From: an uncultured Bacteroides sp.
Lineage (GTDB): Bacteria > Bacteroidota > Bacteroidia > Bacteroidales > Bacteroidaceae
Length of the DNA stretch: 35,039 bases
NCBI GenBank assembly: GCA_900556845.1
Contig: USQO01000011.1
Location: forward strand, 1-35,039
Direction: 5' to 3'
This document shows positions 1-8,084 of the stretch, one piece after another. The notes beneath the pieces are model-generated. The model was not told the origin of the DNA, made no database searches, and was given only the letters and a program-made list of their open reading frames with translations. Within the stretch, counting starts at the first letter, position 1. Each line of letters opens with the position of its first letter. The position numbers and the translations under genes were made by a program.

Positions 1-35
1 GGTCTCGTGGGCTCGGAGATGTGTATAAGAGACAG
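1..35 (+). other. Nextera/Tn5 sequencing adapter left in the contig
   Basis: These bases are the Illumina Nextera read-2 transposase adapter with one extra leading G. Positions 17-35 are exactly the 19-base Tn5 mosaic end AGATGTGTATAAGAGACAG, and positions 2-16 match the preceding adapter part. This is library construction sequence, not genome. Native sequence begins at about position 36. Translating through it creates the false N-terminus MGSEMCIRDS in front of the first gene. Confidence 0.97.
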
Positions 36-63
36 TTATATAATTATAAATCACAAAAGCACT

Positions 64-642
64 ATGGACTACACAAATCAAATTGGAGAAAAAATCAAAT
101 CACTGTGTGAATTCAAGAATATAAGTGTATCTGAACTGTCTGAACGCACCGGACTGGCACCGGAACAGATAGACCGAATCATCAATAACATTGACATCCC
201 GTCTCTGGCACCGCTGATAAAAATTGCCAGAGCTTTGGGCGTACGTCTGGGAACATTTCTAGATGATCAGATGAATGAAGATGGTCCCGTAGTTTGCCGC
301 CATCAGGATACAGAAGATACCATCAGCTTTTCCAACAATGCTGTCGACTCACGCAAGCATATGGCTTACCACTCTTTGTCGCGTTCCAAATCAGACAGAC
401 ACATGGAACCTTTTATCATTGATATAGCCGAACAACAGGACAGCCGTTTTACTCAGTCATCTCACGAAGGAGAGGAATTCATTATGGTAATGCAGGGAAT
501 GCTGGAAATAAGTTATGGAAATAAGACTTATATACTGGAAGAAGGGGATACAATTTATTATGACTCTATCATTCCACACCACGTACATGCCTACGAAGGA
601 CAAGCTGCAAAAATTTTAGCCGTAATCTACACTCCCATTTAA
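64..642 (+). CDS. XRE family transcriptional regulator with C-terminal cupin domain
   Basis: A 192-residue predicted cytoplasmic DNA-binding regulator. Residues about 5-65 form an XRE/Cro helix-turn-helix (ISVSELSERTGLAPEQIDRI, then LIKIARALGV). Residues about 110-190 form a small cupin_2 beta-barrel (EGEEFIMVMQGMLEISYG, EEGDTIYYDSIIPHHVHA), which in this family senses a small ligand. The reading frame stays open upstream to position 7, but that part is adapter, so the ATG at 64 (MDYTNQ) is chosen; only 28 native bases precede it. The ligase gene follows after 12 bases, so the regulator probably controls or is co-transcribed with it. The ligand cannot be told from sequence. XRE-cupin proteins next to AMP-forming ligases are familiar in gut Bacteroidales. 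Confidence 0.88.
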   Translation: MDYTNQIGEKIKSLCEFKNISVSELSERTGLAPEQIDRIINNIDIPSLAPLIKIARALGVRLGTFLDDQMNEDGPVVCRHQDTEDTISFSNNAVDSRKHMAYHSLSRSKSDRHMEPFIIDIAEQQDSRFTQSSHEGEEFIMVMQGMLEISYGNKTYILEEGDTIYYDSIIPHHVHAYEGQAAKILAVIYTPI

Positions 643-654
643 ATAAGAATAACT

Positions 655-2304
655 ATGCAATTATCCGAAAGAACTTTGGGAGAATGGCTGGAGCACTGGG
701 CCCAAACAACTCCCGATAAAGAATATCTGGTCTATTCTGACCGAAATTTAAGATTTACCTATCGGCAATTCAATAAACGTGTCGATAATCTGGCAAAAGG
801 ATTGCTGTCTATTGGAGTGAAAAAAGGTACCCACGTAGGTATTTGGGCCGGAAACGTACCCGACTGGCTTACGTTCCTTTATGCCTGTGCCAAAATCGGT
901 GCCGTAGCTGTCACAGTCAATACTAACTACAAGCAAGCCGAATTGGAATATCTGTGTAAAAACTCAGATATGCACACCCTGTGTATTGTCAACGGTGAAA
1001 AAGACAGCGACTTTGTAGAGATGACCTACAATATGCTTCCCGAATTAAGAACCTGCCAAAGGGGACATCTGAAAAGTGAGCACTTCCCTGAAATGCGTAA
1101 CGTCATTTACATCGGACAGGAAAAATTCAGGGGTATGTACAACACTCCGGAAATACTGCTTCTTGGCAATTACACCGATGATGCTTTGCTGGAAGCAGCT
1201 AAAAAAGAAGTCAACTGCCATGATACCGTAAACATGCAGTATACTTCAGGAACAACCGGCTTCCCCAAGGGAGTGATGCTTACACATTACAACATAACGA
1301 ACAATGGTTTTCTGACAGGTGAGCACATGAAATTCACTTCCGACGACAAACTGTGCTGCTGCGTACCACTCTTCCACTGTTTCGGAGTCGTATTGGCCAC
1401 TATGAACTGTCTGACTCACGGCTGTACACAGGTTATGGTAGAACGCTTCGACCCGCTTATCGTATTGGCTTCCATACACAAAGAACGTTGTACGGCATTA
1501 TATGGTGTCCCCACCATGTTCATTGCCGAACTGAATCACCCGATGTTCGACATGTTCGACATGAGCAGTCTGCGGACTGGAATCATGGCCGGTTCACTTT
1601 GTCCGGTAGAACTGATGAAAAAGGTAGAAGAAAAAATGTTCATGAAAGTAACCAGTGTGTACGGACTGACCGAAGCTTCTCCCGGTATGACTCATAGCCG
1701 CATTGACGACTCTTTCGAAGTGAGATGCAATACAGTTGGTCATGACTTTGAGTTTACCGAAGTAAAAGTATTGGATCCTGAAACAGGCGAAGAATGTCCG
1801 GTGGGCGTACAGGGAGAAATGTGCAACCGTGGCTACAATACCATGAAAGGATATTATAAAAATCCGCAGGCAACCGCAGAAGTCATTGACAAAAACGGTT
1901 TCTTGCATTCGGGTGACTTGGGTGTAAAAGATGAAAATGGCAATTACCGGATTACCGGACGAATCAAGGACATGATTATACGCGGCGGTGAGAATATCTA
2001 TCCACGTGAAATAGAAGAATTTCTTTACCAGATGCCGGGTATTAAGGACGTACAGGTTGCAGGCATTCCGTCCAAAAAATATGGTGAAGCAGTAGGTGCA
2101 TTCATCATTTTACATGAAGGCGTAACCATGGATGAGTTTGATGTCCGCGATTTCTGCAAAAACAAAATTGCACGTTACAAGATTCCTAAATATATCTTCT
2201 TCATCAAGGAATTCCCGATGACCGGAAGTGGAAAAATACAGAAATTCAAATTAAAAGATATCGGCCTGACTTTATGTGCCGAACAAGGCATCGAAATTAT
2301 TTAA
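655..2304 (+). CDS. AMP-binding acyl-CoA synthetase (fatty-acid ligase-like)
   Basis: A 549-residue member of the ANL adenylate-forming superfamily. It would activate a carboxylic acid with ATP and load it onto CoA. Core motifs are present in order: the phosphate loop YTSGTTGFPKG (196-206), YGLTEASP, the HSGDLG aspartate motif, the hinge GRIKDMIIRGGENIYPREIE and the C-terminal catalytic lysine in MTGSGKIQKFK (about K527). Length is normal for medium- or long-chain fatty acyl-CoA synthetases. There is no signal peptide, so it acts in the cytoplasm. It lies 12 bases after the XRE-cupin gene and 22 bases before the GH20 gene, which suggests one transcript. Substrate chain length cannot be inferred; an aryl or short-chain acid is also possible. 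Confidence 0.9.
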   Translation: MQLSERTLGEWLEHWAQTTPDKEYLVYSDRNLRFTYRQFNKRVDNLAKGLLSIGVKKGTHVGIWAGNVPDWLTFLYACAKIGAVAVTVNTNYKQAELEYLCKNSDMHTLCIVNGEKDSDFVEMTYNMLPELRTCQRGHLKSEHFPEMRNVIYIGQEKFRGMYNTPEILLLGNYTDDALLEAAKKEVNCHDTVNMQYTSGTTGFPKGVMLTHYNITNNGFLTGEHMKFTSDDKLCCCVPLFHCFGVVLATMNCLTHGCTQVMVERFDPLIVLASIHKERCTALYGVPTMFIAELNHPMFDMFDMSSLRTGIMAGSLCPVELMKKVEEKMFMKVTSVYGLTEASPGMTHSRIDDSFEVRCNTVGHDFEFTEVKVLDPETGEECPVGVQGEMCNRGYNTMKGYYKNPQATAEVIDKNGFLHSGDLGVKDENGNYRITGRIKDMIIRGGENIYPREIEEFLYQMPGIKDVQVAGIPSKKYGEAVGAFIILHEGVTMDEFDVRDFCKNKIARYKIPKYIFFIKEFPMTGSGKIQKFKLKDIGLTLCAEQGIEII

Positions 2305-2326
2305 ACCTTATAAAATTATCCTATTT

Positions 2327-4630
2327 ATGTCAACAAAACTAAGTAAAACTATTTTTGGTGCACTGACACTGGCAGGGTCTATCTGGCTGGGTGCCTGTAC
2401 AGAAACAGCACAGGTAAGTGACATCGAACTGATTCCGCTTCCTAATAAAGTAGAACAGAGTACCGGAGTCTTTATTTTAAAGAACAAGGCTACCATCGGA
2501 TACGAAAATGAAGCACTGGCTCCGGCAGCAGAATATTTGGCAGGCATGCTCTCTACAGCAACCGGATACACATTCAAGATAGAACAAGGAAAGGGAGATA
2601 TCACGCTTACCACCCAACAAACCAGTCTGGCAGGTGGATACGTTCTTTCATCTACCGATGGTAAGGTAAGTATTGCCGGAAACGGATACAACGGAGTGAT
2701 TGCCGGTATCGAAACGCTTCGCCAGCTGTTCCCTGCAGCCATCGAGTCAAAAACAAAAGTTTCAGGAACAGACTGGGCCATACCTGCTGTGAACATTACA
2801 GATGCTCCACACTATGAATGGCGCGGACTTATGCTTGATGTGTCCAGACATTTTTATAATAAGGACGAAATCAAGGAGTTGCTCGACGTAATGGCACTCT
2901 ACAAGATGAACAAATTCCACTGGCATCTTACCGACGACCAGGGATGGCGCATTGAAATCAAGAAATATCCGCTACTGACTGAAAAAGGTGCCTGGAGAAA
3001 ATACAACAATCAGGACAAGACTTGTCTGGAACTCGCTACCAAGGAAAACAACCCCGACTACCTGTTGCCAGAAGATAAAATCCGTGTTGTAGAAGGAGAT
3101 ACGCTGTACGGAGGATTCTATACTCAGCAAGATATCAAGGAAATCGTTGCCTATGCTCAAGTACGAGGCATTGATGTTGTTCCTGAAATTGATATGCCGG
3201 GACACATGCTTGCAGCCGTAAGCAACTACGATGGCGTATCCTGCTTCAAGGAAACCGGATGGGGACAGACTTTTTCATCTCCCGTTTGTCCGGGTAAAGA
3301 CTCTGCAATGGAGTTCTGCAAAAATGTATATACAGAAATTGTTGACTTGTTCCCCTATAAATACATCCATATCGGTGGAGATGAAGTGGAAAAAATCAAC
3401 TGGAAAAAATGTCCGGACTGCCAGAAACGCATGAAAGACAACAAACTGAAAAACGAAGAAGAGCTTCAGTCATGGTTCATTCATGAAATGGAACATTTCT
3501 TCAATGAAAAAGGTAAAGAAATGATTGGTTGGGACGAAATCCTGGAAGGTGGACTTTCTAAAACCGCTACTGTTATGTGGTGGCGCAGCTGGGCAAAAGA
3601 TGCTCCTGAAAAGACTACTGGTCAGGGTAATCCGATTATATTTACTCCCAACGGCCAATTCTATCTGGATTATCAGCAGGATAGTAAATCATTGCCAAAC
3701 ATTTACAACTATGATCCGACAGAAGAGGTCAAAGATCCGGCATTGCAAAAGCTTATCCTCGGTGTACAGGGTAATATCTGGTGCGAATGGATTCCATCAC
3801 GCGAACGTATGCAATACATGACTGTACCACGTATGATTGCCATCGCCGAATTGGGATGGAGCGATCCGTCGCAAAAGAACTGGGATGAATTCGTACAAAG
3901 ACTAGGCAGTCATTTTGAACGCCTCAATGTAATGAACATTAATTACAGAGTACCCGATTTGGAAGGTTTCAATAAAACCAATGCTTTCATTGGCGAAGAT
4001 TCTGTGACTATCTCTTGCATAGACCCGAGTGCAAAAGTTTACTATACAACAGATGGAAGCACTCCAACAATCGAATCTAAGGAATATACAGGTCCGATTC
4101 ATATCACAGAAACAACCGATTTCAAATTCCGTACATTCCGCGCCAATGGCAAACCGAGTGACACTTTCGAAACAAAATTCATCAAGAGTGAATATGCTCC
4201 AGCCACTCAGGCTGCACCAAGCAATCCGGGACTGAAAGCTGTATGGCATGACTTTAAAGGCAATAAATGCGAAGATATCACCAAAGCTTCCGTTAAAGGA
4301 AACTATAAGATAGAAAATGTATGTATCCCGCAAAAGGTGAGTGGAAACATCGGATTGGTTATTACCGGATACATCAATGTTCCTGAAGACGATATCTACA
4401 CATTTGCCTTGCTTTCTGACGATGGCAGTACACTGGTTATCGACAAAGAGCAGGTGGTTGACAACGATGGTCCTCACGGTCCGCGTGAAGTAATAGGACA
4501 GAAGGCTTTAGCTAAAGGATACCATCCTATCGAAATCCGCTACTTCGACAGCAACGGAGGAACACTGAGTCTGAAAGTCCTGAACAAGCAGAATAAAGAG
4601 ATTCCGTTTACCAATCTCTATGCACACTGA
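2327..4630 (+). CDS. GH20 beta-N-acetylhexosaminidase lipoprotein with PA14 tail
   Basis: A 767-residue exported enzyme predicted to remove terminal beta-linked GlcNAc or GalNAc from glycans. The ATG at 2327 is preferred over the in-frame ATG at 2276 because it opens directly into a lipoprotein signal peptide with lipobox LGAC (Cys24). A GH20 N-terminal domain (about 30-165) precedes the catalytic barrel (about 167-520), which carries the HIGGDE motif with the Asp-Glu pair at 352-353; the Asp orients the substrate acetamido group and the Glu is the acid. A chitobiase C-terminal-type domain (about 560-620, KVYYTTDGSTPT) and a PA14-like domain (about 645-760, TFALLSDDGSTLVIDKE) follow. The lipid anchor points to the outer membrane, facing either the periplasm or the surface. 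It is the last gene before a terminator. Confidence 0.93.
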   Translation: MSTKLSKTIFGALTLAGSIWLGACTETAQVSDIELIPLPNKVEQSTGVFILKNKATIGYENEALAPAAEYLAGMLSTATGYTFKIEQGKGDITLTTQQTSLAGGYVLSSTDGKVSIAGNGYNGVIAGIETLRQLFPAAIESKTKVSGTDWAIPAVNITDAPHYEWRGLMLDVSRHFYNKDEIKELLDVMALYKMNKFHWHLTDDQGWRIEIKKYPLLTEKGAWRKYNNQDKTCLELATKENNPDYLLPEDKIRVVEGDTLYGGFYTQQDIKEIVAYAQVRGIDVVPEIDMPGHMLAAVSNYDGVSCFKETGWGQTFSSPVCPGKDSAMEFCKNVYTEIVDLFPYKYIHIGGDEVEKINWKKCPDCQKRMKDNKLKNEEELQSWFIHEMEHFFNEKGKEMIGWDEILEGGLSKTATVMWWRSWAKDAPEKTTGQGNPIIFTPNGQFYLDYQQDSKSLPNIYNYDPTEEVKDPALQKLILGVQGNIWCEWIPSRERMQYMTVPRMIAIAELGWSDPSQKNWDEFVQRLGSHFERLNVMNINYRVPDLEGFNKTNAFIGEDSVTISCIDPSAKVYYTTDGSTPTIESKEYTGPIHITETTDFKFRTFRANGKPSDTFETKFIKSEYAPATQAAPSNPGLKAVWHDFKGNKCEDITKASVKGNYKIENVCIPQKVSGNIGLVITGYINVPEDDIYTFALLSDDGSTLVIDKEQVVDNDGPHGPREVIGQKALAKGYHPIEIRYFDSNGGTLSLKVLNKQNKEIPFTNLYAH

Positions 4631-4663
4631 TTCAGCTAGAAATCTTTTTAACTGATACACATT

Positions 4664-4698
4664 AAGCCAGAAAGCCCGACATCAGCTTTCTGGCTTTT
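4664..4698 (+). terminator. Rho-independent terminator after the GH20 gene
   Basis: A perfect 12-bp stem, AAGCCAGAAAGC at 4664-4675 pairing with GCTTTCTGGCTT at 4685-4696, with a 9-base loop and a short T run. It lies 33 bases past the GH20 stop and ends the first transcript. Confidence 0.85.
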
Positions 4699-4784
4699 GC
4701 ATTTTCATACATCAAATAAACGTAGTTTTTCGTTAATTTGAAGTAAATATAAATCCAAAACGCCTTGCATTACCTCTTTCGTTT

Positions 4785-4792
4785 TATCTTTG
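4785..4792 (+). promoter_or_regulatory. Bacteroidetes-type -7 box before the TPR regulator
   Basis: TATCTTTG matches the Bacteroides -7 consensus TAnnTTTG, 21 bases before the start codon at 4814. A CTTG at 4764-4767 could serve as a weak -33 element with a somewhat short spacer. Found by reading only; no transcript data. Confidence 0.45.
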
Positions 4793-4813
4793 AAAAAATG
4801 ATGTGTATCGATT

Positions 4814-6478
4814 ATGAACAAACTCACCCAAAGAATTATTCTACTCATCCCCTTATTACTTGTGCTGACTACATTTTCAGCAGCATACAGTTCTGAAAAA
4901 TCACCACGACTACTCCAGTTGCAACAATTGGAACAAGCTGCTTTTTCCGGCAATTTCCCTAAAAATCACTCACTAAAAAATATAGATACTACCCAGATGA
5001 GTCAGGAAGAAAAAGCCTTATACATCCTTATTCAGACAAAAATTGCATTGAAAACTCAGAACATTTCCCTTCATGACACCCTGCTGCACCCCCCTATCCG
5101 GTATTTTAAGGCGCAAAAGGATGCTAAACGGCTGGCAGAGAGTTACTACCTGCAAGGAGAAATATACCGATTAAATCATTTTTTTCTTCGAGCTACAGAT
5201 TGCTATGATCAGGCTGCTTTACTCTCGAACGAAAATCGATACCTGCAATACTGGACAAACATCCGTCAGGCACAAATATGCCGTTTCAAGATGTCGGCAG
5301 AAGCCCATAATTACTTGAAAAAGGCTCTGTGGATTGCCCAGGAGGAGCTCAACGATAAATATCTAATCGCAAAAGCTTTTTATGAACAGGCTCTTTGCTG
5401 CATCAACGAACAGAACTTTCCACCTGCCATCGGGTTTCTCACGCAAGCCATCAGTTTACTGGACAATAGCCATAAGGATGATATTGCCCTATTCGAAGCA
5501 GAACTGAGCAATATATACCTCATGCAAATGCAACTGGACAGTGCTTTAATACATATTGAAAATGCGCTGGCTGCCAATACTGACAGCATCAGTCTGCCAA
5601 ACATAGCCATACGAAAAGGGTATATTTTGGGAGAGTGCGGCCAGATAACAGCTGCCATAAGCCAGATTTTATCGTATATAGGTACAGTTCCTATGACAGA
5701 ACAAATCCGTGCCTATCGTGAACTGTCGAAACTGAACGAAAGAAATGGGAACAATACCGCTGCCGCGCAATATCTGAAAAAGCACGTCCTACTTAGAGAT
5801 TCGCTGGATACAGACCGGAAAGAGGAGCTGATTGAAAAAATCCAAAGTCTGCACGAATACAAACGACAGCGCGAACGTGCCCGTCAGGCCGAACAGGAAA
5901 CAGCCGAAGTAAAACTTATTTTTTACCGCCTCTTTGCCCTGGCATCCATAGGGATATGCCTGCTGTGCCTGGGATACTACCGAACCAAACAAAACAAACG
6001 TAAACTATCCGAAGAGCTCAAGGAAGAAAAAATTCAAAGAATGGAAATGTGTATGCTGCAGCAAGAAACCGAAATAGCACTTGCTCAGGAAAAAGAAAAA
6101 CAAAAACAGCATGAGATAGAAAAACTCAACCAGAATATTGAATATTACAAAAGACTGAATGCCATTACCCTTCCCATCCTTATGCGCAGGCAGAATGCAC
6201 AAGGTGCCTTGCACCTGCAAGACGAAGATTGGGAAATTATTGTGCACAATACAGACGCATGTTTCAACCAGTTTACCACCCGGCTAAAAGAGCATTGCAG
6301 TTCGCTGACCGAAGAAGAGCTCCGCTTTTGCTGTCTTATAAAAATGGAGCTTCCCATGGCACTGCTTGCCGAGATTTATCACATAGCCAAAGGAAGCATT
6401 TCGCGAAAAAAAATGCGTCTGAAAGAGAAGATGCACATCACTGAACAAAGCTTTGACGAGTTCATCAGCGCATTTTAG
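4814..6478 (+). CDS. TPR protein with transmembrane helix and C-terminal HTH (membrane-bound regulator)
   Basis: A 554-residue protein with a Bacteroidetes-specific architecture. It has an N-terminal signal peptide (1-25), a helical TPR-like region (about 35-340, for example AESYYLQGEIYRL, AKAFYEQALCCI, AELSNIYLMQMQLDSALIHI), one transmembrane helix (about 368-388), a charged coiled coil (390-447) and a C-terminal helix-turn-helix-like region (about 498-540, EEELRFCCLIKMEL then AKGSISRKKMRLKEKM). The expected topology is periplasmic TPRs and a cytoplasmic DNA-binding end. Such proteins are thought to pass an envelope signal directly to gene expression. It has its own promoter-like box and follows a terminator, so it is probably monocistronic. 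Its target genes are unknown; GH20 next door is a candidate. It converges on miaA with a 4-base gap. Confidence 0.82.
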   Translation: MNKLTQRIILLIPLLLVLTTFSAAYSSEKSPRLLQLQQLEQAAFSGNFPKNHSLKNIDTTQMSQEEKALYILIQTKIALKTQNISLHDTLLHPPIRYFKAQKDAKRLAESYYLQGEIYRLNHFFLRATDCYDQAALLSNENRYLQYWTNIRQAQICRFKMSAEAHNYLKKALWIAQEELNDKYLIAKAFYEQALCCINEQNFPPAIGFLTQAISLLDNSHKDDIALFEAELSNIYLMQMQLDSALIHIENALAANTDSISLPNIAIRKGYILGECGQITAAISQILSYIGTVPMTEQIRAYRELSKLNERNGNNTAAAQYLKKHVLLRDSLDTDRKEELIEKIQSLHEYKRQRERARQAEQETAEVKLIFYRLFALASIGICLLCLGYYRTKQNKRKLSEELKEEKIQRMEMCMLQQETEIALAQEKEKQKQHEIEKLNQNIEYYKRLNAITLPILMRRQNAQGALHLQDEDWEIIVHNTDACFNQFTTRLKEHCSSLTEEELRFCCLIKMELPMALLAEIYHIAKGSISRKKMRLKEKMHITEQSFDEFISAF

Positions 6479-6482
6479 CAGC

Positions 6483-7391
6483 TCAACAATCCAGATGTGC
6501 ATCCAGGTACGCCATAATTTCTTCTTTTGCGTCAGGATGGAACCAAGCTATCTCAGGATCACGTTTGAACCACGTCATCTGTTTACGGGAATATATGCGC
6601 GAATTCTGCTTGATTTTTTCCACTGCAAAAGAAAGCTCCCATTCCCCATCCAGGTATTTGAATAATTCCTTATAGCCCACTGTATTCAGTGAATTCAAGT
6701 TCCGGTAGGCATATACAGCTTTCACTTCTTCAAGCAGCCCTTCGTCCATCATCATGTCCACACGCCGGTTGATGCGTTCGTACAATTCTTCACGGTCTCT
6801 TTTCAAACCTATTTTCAAAATATTGAAAGGACGTTCCTTGCAAGTCCGTGTACGGAATGAAGTATATGTTTTTCCAGTCATATAGCAAATTTCCAAGGCA
6901 TGAATCACCCGTTTCGGATTCTTCAAGTCTACTATGGCATAATACTCTGGGTCTAAAATCTTCAACTCTGCACAAAGACGCTCCAACCCCTCCTCTTCAT
7001 AACGCCGTATCATCAGCTCACGGGTCTCTGCATCTACGGTCGGTATATCATCTATGCCTTTGCATACTGCATCCACATACATCATGGAGCCTCCGGTCAT
7101 CAATACCACAGGAGTTGTCTGGAACAGTTCGTCCAGTTTTTTCAAAACATCGGTTTCAAACTGAGCGGCACTATAATAATCTTCCAGTCCCAAAGTTCCT
7201 ACAAAATAATGAGGTACAGCAGCCAATTGTTCTGGAGTAGGAGCTGCTGTTCCTATCTTCAAATCGGCATAGAGTTGTCTCGAATCGCAGGATACAATGG
7301 AGGTATTGTATTTTTTGGCAATAGAAAGACTTAACTCCGTCTTTCCGACTCCCGTAGGACCTATTAAAACAATTAGCGTAGGTTTTGTCAT
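6483..7391 (-). CDS. miaA: tRNA dimethylallyltransferase MiaA
   Basis: A 302-residue cytoplasmic enzyme that transfers a dimethylallyl group to N6 of A37 in tRNAs reading codons that start with U. It shows the P-loop GPTGVGKT (11-18), the SCDSRQLYADLKIGT motif that binds the target base, GGSMMYVDAVCKGID, and a C-terminal half with KNSRIYSRKQMTWFKRD-type tRNA contacts (here KQNSRIYSRKQMTWFKRD). The ATG at 7391 (MTKPTL) puts the P-loop at the usual distance; the frame stays open to 7442, but that would run the coding sequence through a strong terminator hairpin. The gene lies downstream of the lipid A operon and is separated from it by that hairpin. It converges with the TPR regulator, with stops 4 bases apart. 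Confidence 0.95.
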   Translation of the reverse strand: MTKPTLIVLIGPTGVGKTELSLSIAKKYNTSIVSCDSRQLYADLKIGTAAPTPEQLAAVPHYFVGTLGLEDYYSAAQFETDVLKKLDELFQTTPVVLMTGGSMMYVDAVCKGIDDIPTVDAETRELMIRRYEEEGLERLCAELKILDPEYYAIVDLKNPKRVIHALEICYMTGKTYTSFRTRTCKERPFNILKIGLKRDREELYERINRRVDMMMDEGLLEEVKAVYAYRNLNSLNTVGYKELFKYLDGEWELSFAVEKIKQNSRIYSRKQMTWFKRDPEIAWFHPDAKEEIMAYLDAHLDC

Positions 7392-7393
7392 AC

Positions 7394-7454
7394 TGAAAAA
7401 AATAAGCGGATTACAATCCCTGCGTAAAAGCGCAAATGCCATTGTAATCCGCTT
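7394..7454 (-). terminator. Strong hairpin terminator directly before miaA
   Basis: AAGCGGATTACAAT (7404-7417) is perfectly inverted at 7441-7454, giving a 14-bp stem. The loop holds a second small stem, TGCG/CGCA (7421-7424 with 7431-7434). Read on the minus strand the stem is followed by a U-rich run (A run at 7396-7402 on the plus strand). It should stop transcripts coming from the lpx operon. Its 3' edge is only about 12 bases from the miaA start codon. Confidence 0.8.
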
Positions 7455-7476
7455 AAGAAAATTAAATTATATGAAA

Positions 7477-8034
7477 TTAATATCTGTCGTCATCGTAAGG
7501 ATTTCCTCCTCCTTCGCCCATTTCGAAACCTTCCGGATCAAAATCTTCCATATCAAATTCCTGATCACCATAGAAGTTTTCATCCAGGTCAAGAGAAGTG
7601 CTACTGTTCAGTTGCTCATCAAAATCAATGGTTTGCTTAGGAGCATCTCCTTCCTTGCGGGTACATTTAGCCAGCTTCAAATCTTTTCCTGTTATGATTT
7701 CCGACAATTCAATGAAGAAAACACGCTCTGCCAACGGATCGAAAACATAAATCAGCTTCTGCTTCTCATCCTCCAGCAAATCACTTAACCGGGTATCCTT
7801 CATCACATACGAGTCTTCCTCATAGCTATCATTACCCATGTCTTCCAGCGTTACCTCTTTTTCTTTTTCCCAGTCATCATCACAAGTAAAGAAAGAAGTC
7901 ATCTGGTCATCCGTATATCCTACCGACTTAATGATAGCTTCGTGCAAGTCATAGAAAGAAGCTTCAGAGTCTATCTGTATTTCTCTGATAAAATCATCCG
8001 ATTCATCAGAAATGATTCTAAATTTATATACCAT
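7477..8034 (-). CDS. pRiA4b ORF-3-like (IS1096 passenger TnpR family) protein
   Basis: A 185-residue, strongly acidic cytoplasmic protein. The N-terminal half (about 1-75, KFRIISDESDDFIREIQI, ASFYDLHEAIIKSVGY, MTSFFTCDDDWE) resembles the PRiA4_ORF3 family, first named from plasmid pRiA4b and also annotated as an IS1096 passenger. The C-terminal third is rich in Asp, Glu and Gly and probably disordered. No catalytic residues can be named and no molecular function is established for the family. It starts 50 bases after lpxA on the same strand and is followed by a terminator, so it is probably the last gene of the lipid A operon. Despite the family name, no transposase or terminal repeats are seen nearby. 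Confidence 0.75.
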   Translation of the reverse strand: MVYKFRIISDESDDFIREIQIDSEASFYDLHEAIIKSVGYTDDQMTSFFTCDDDWEKEKEVTLEDMGNDSYEEDSYVMKDTRLSDLLEDEKQKLIYVFDPLAERVFFIELSEIITGKDLKLAKCTRKEGDAPKQTIDFDEQLNSSTSLDLDENFYGDQEFDMEDFDPEGFEMGEGGGNPYDDDRY

Positions 8035-8084
8035 ATTTCTTTTTCAATATAGAATTTTGTTGCCGTAAAGTTATAAAAACTTTT

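Noticed and set aside
2276..2326. Longer start for the GH20 gene at 2276
   Set aside because: It overlaps the ligase gene and would bury the lipoprotein signal peptide; the ATG at 2327 gives a normal lipobox position.
3902..4477. A 191-codon open frame opposite the GH20 gene
   Set aside because: It mirrors the PA14 and chitobiase C-terminal domains; composition is Cys- and Phe-rich and resembles no family.
7392..7442. Longer start for miaA at 7442
   Set aside because: It would translate through a strong terminator hairpin and adds 17 residues before the P-loop that the family does not have.
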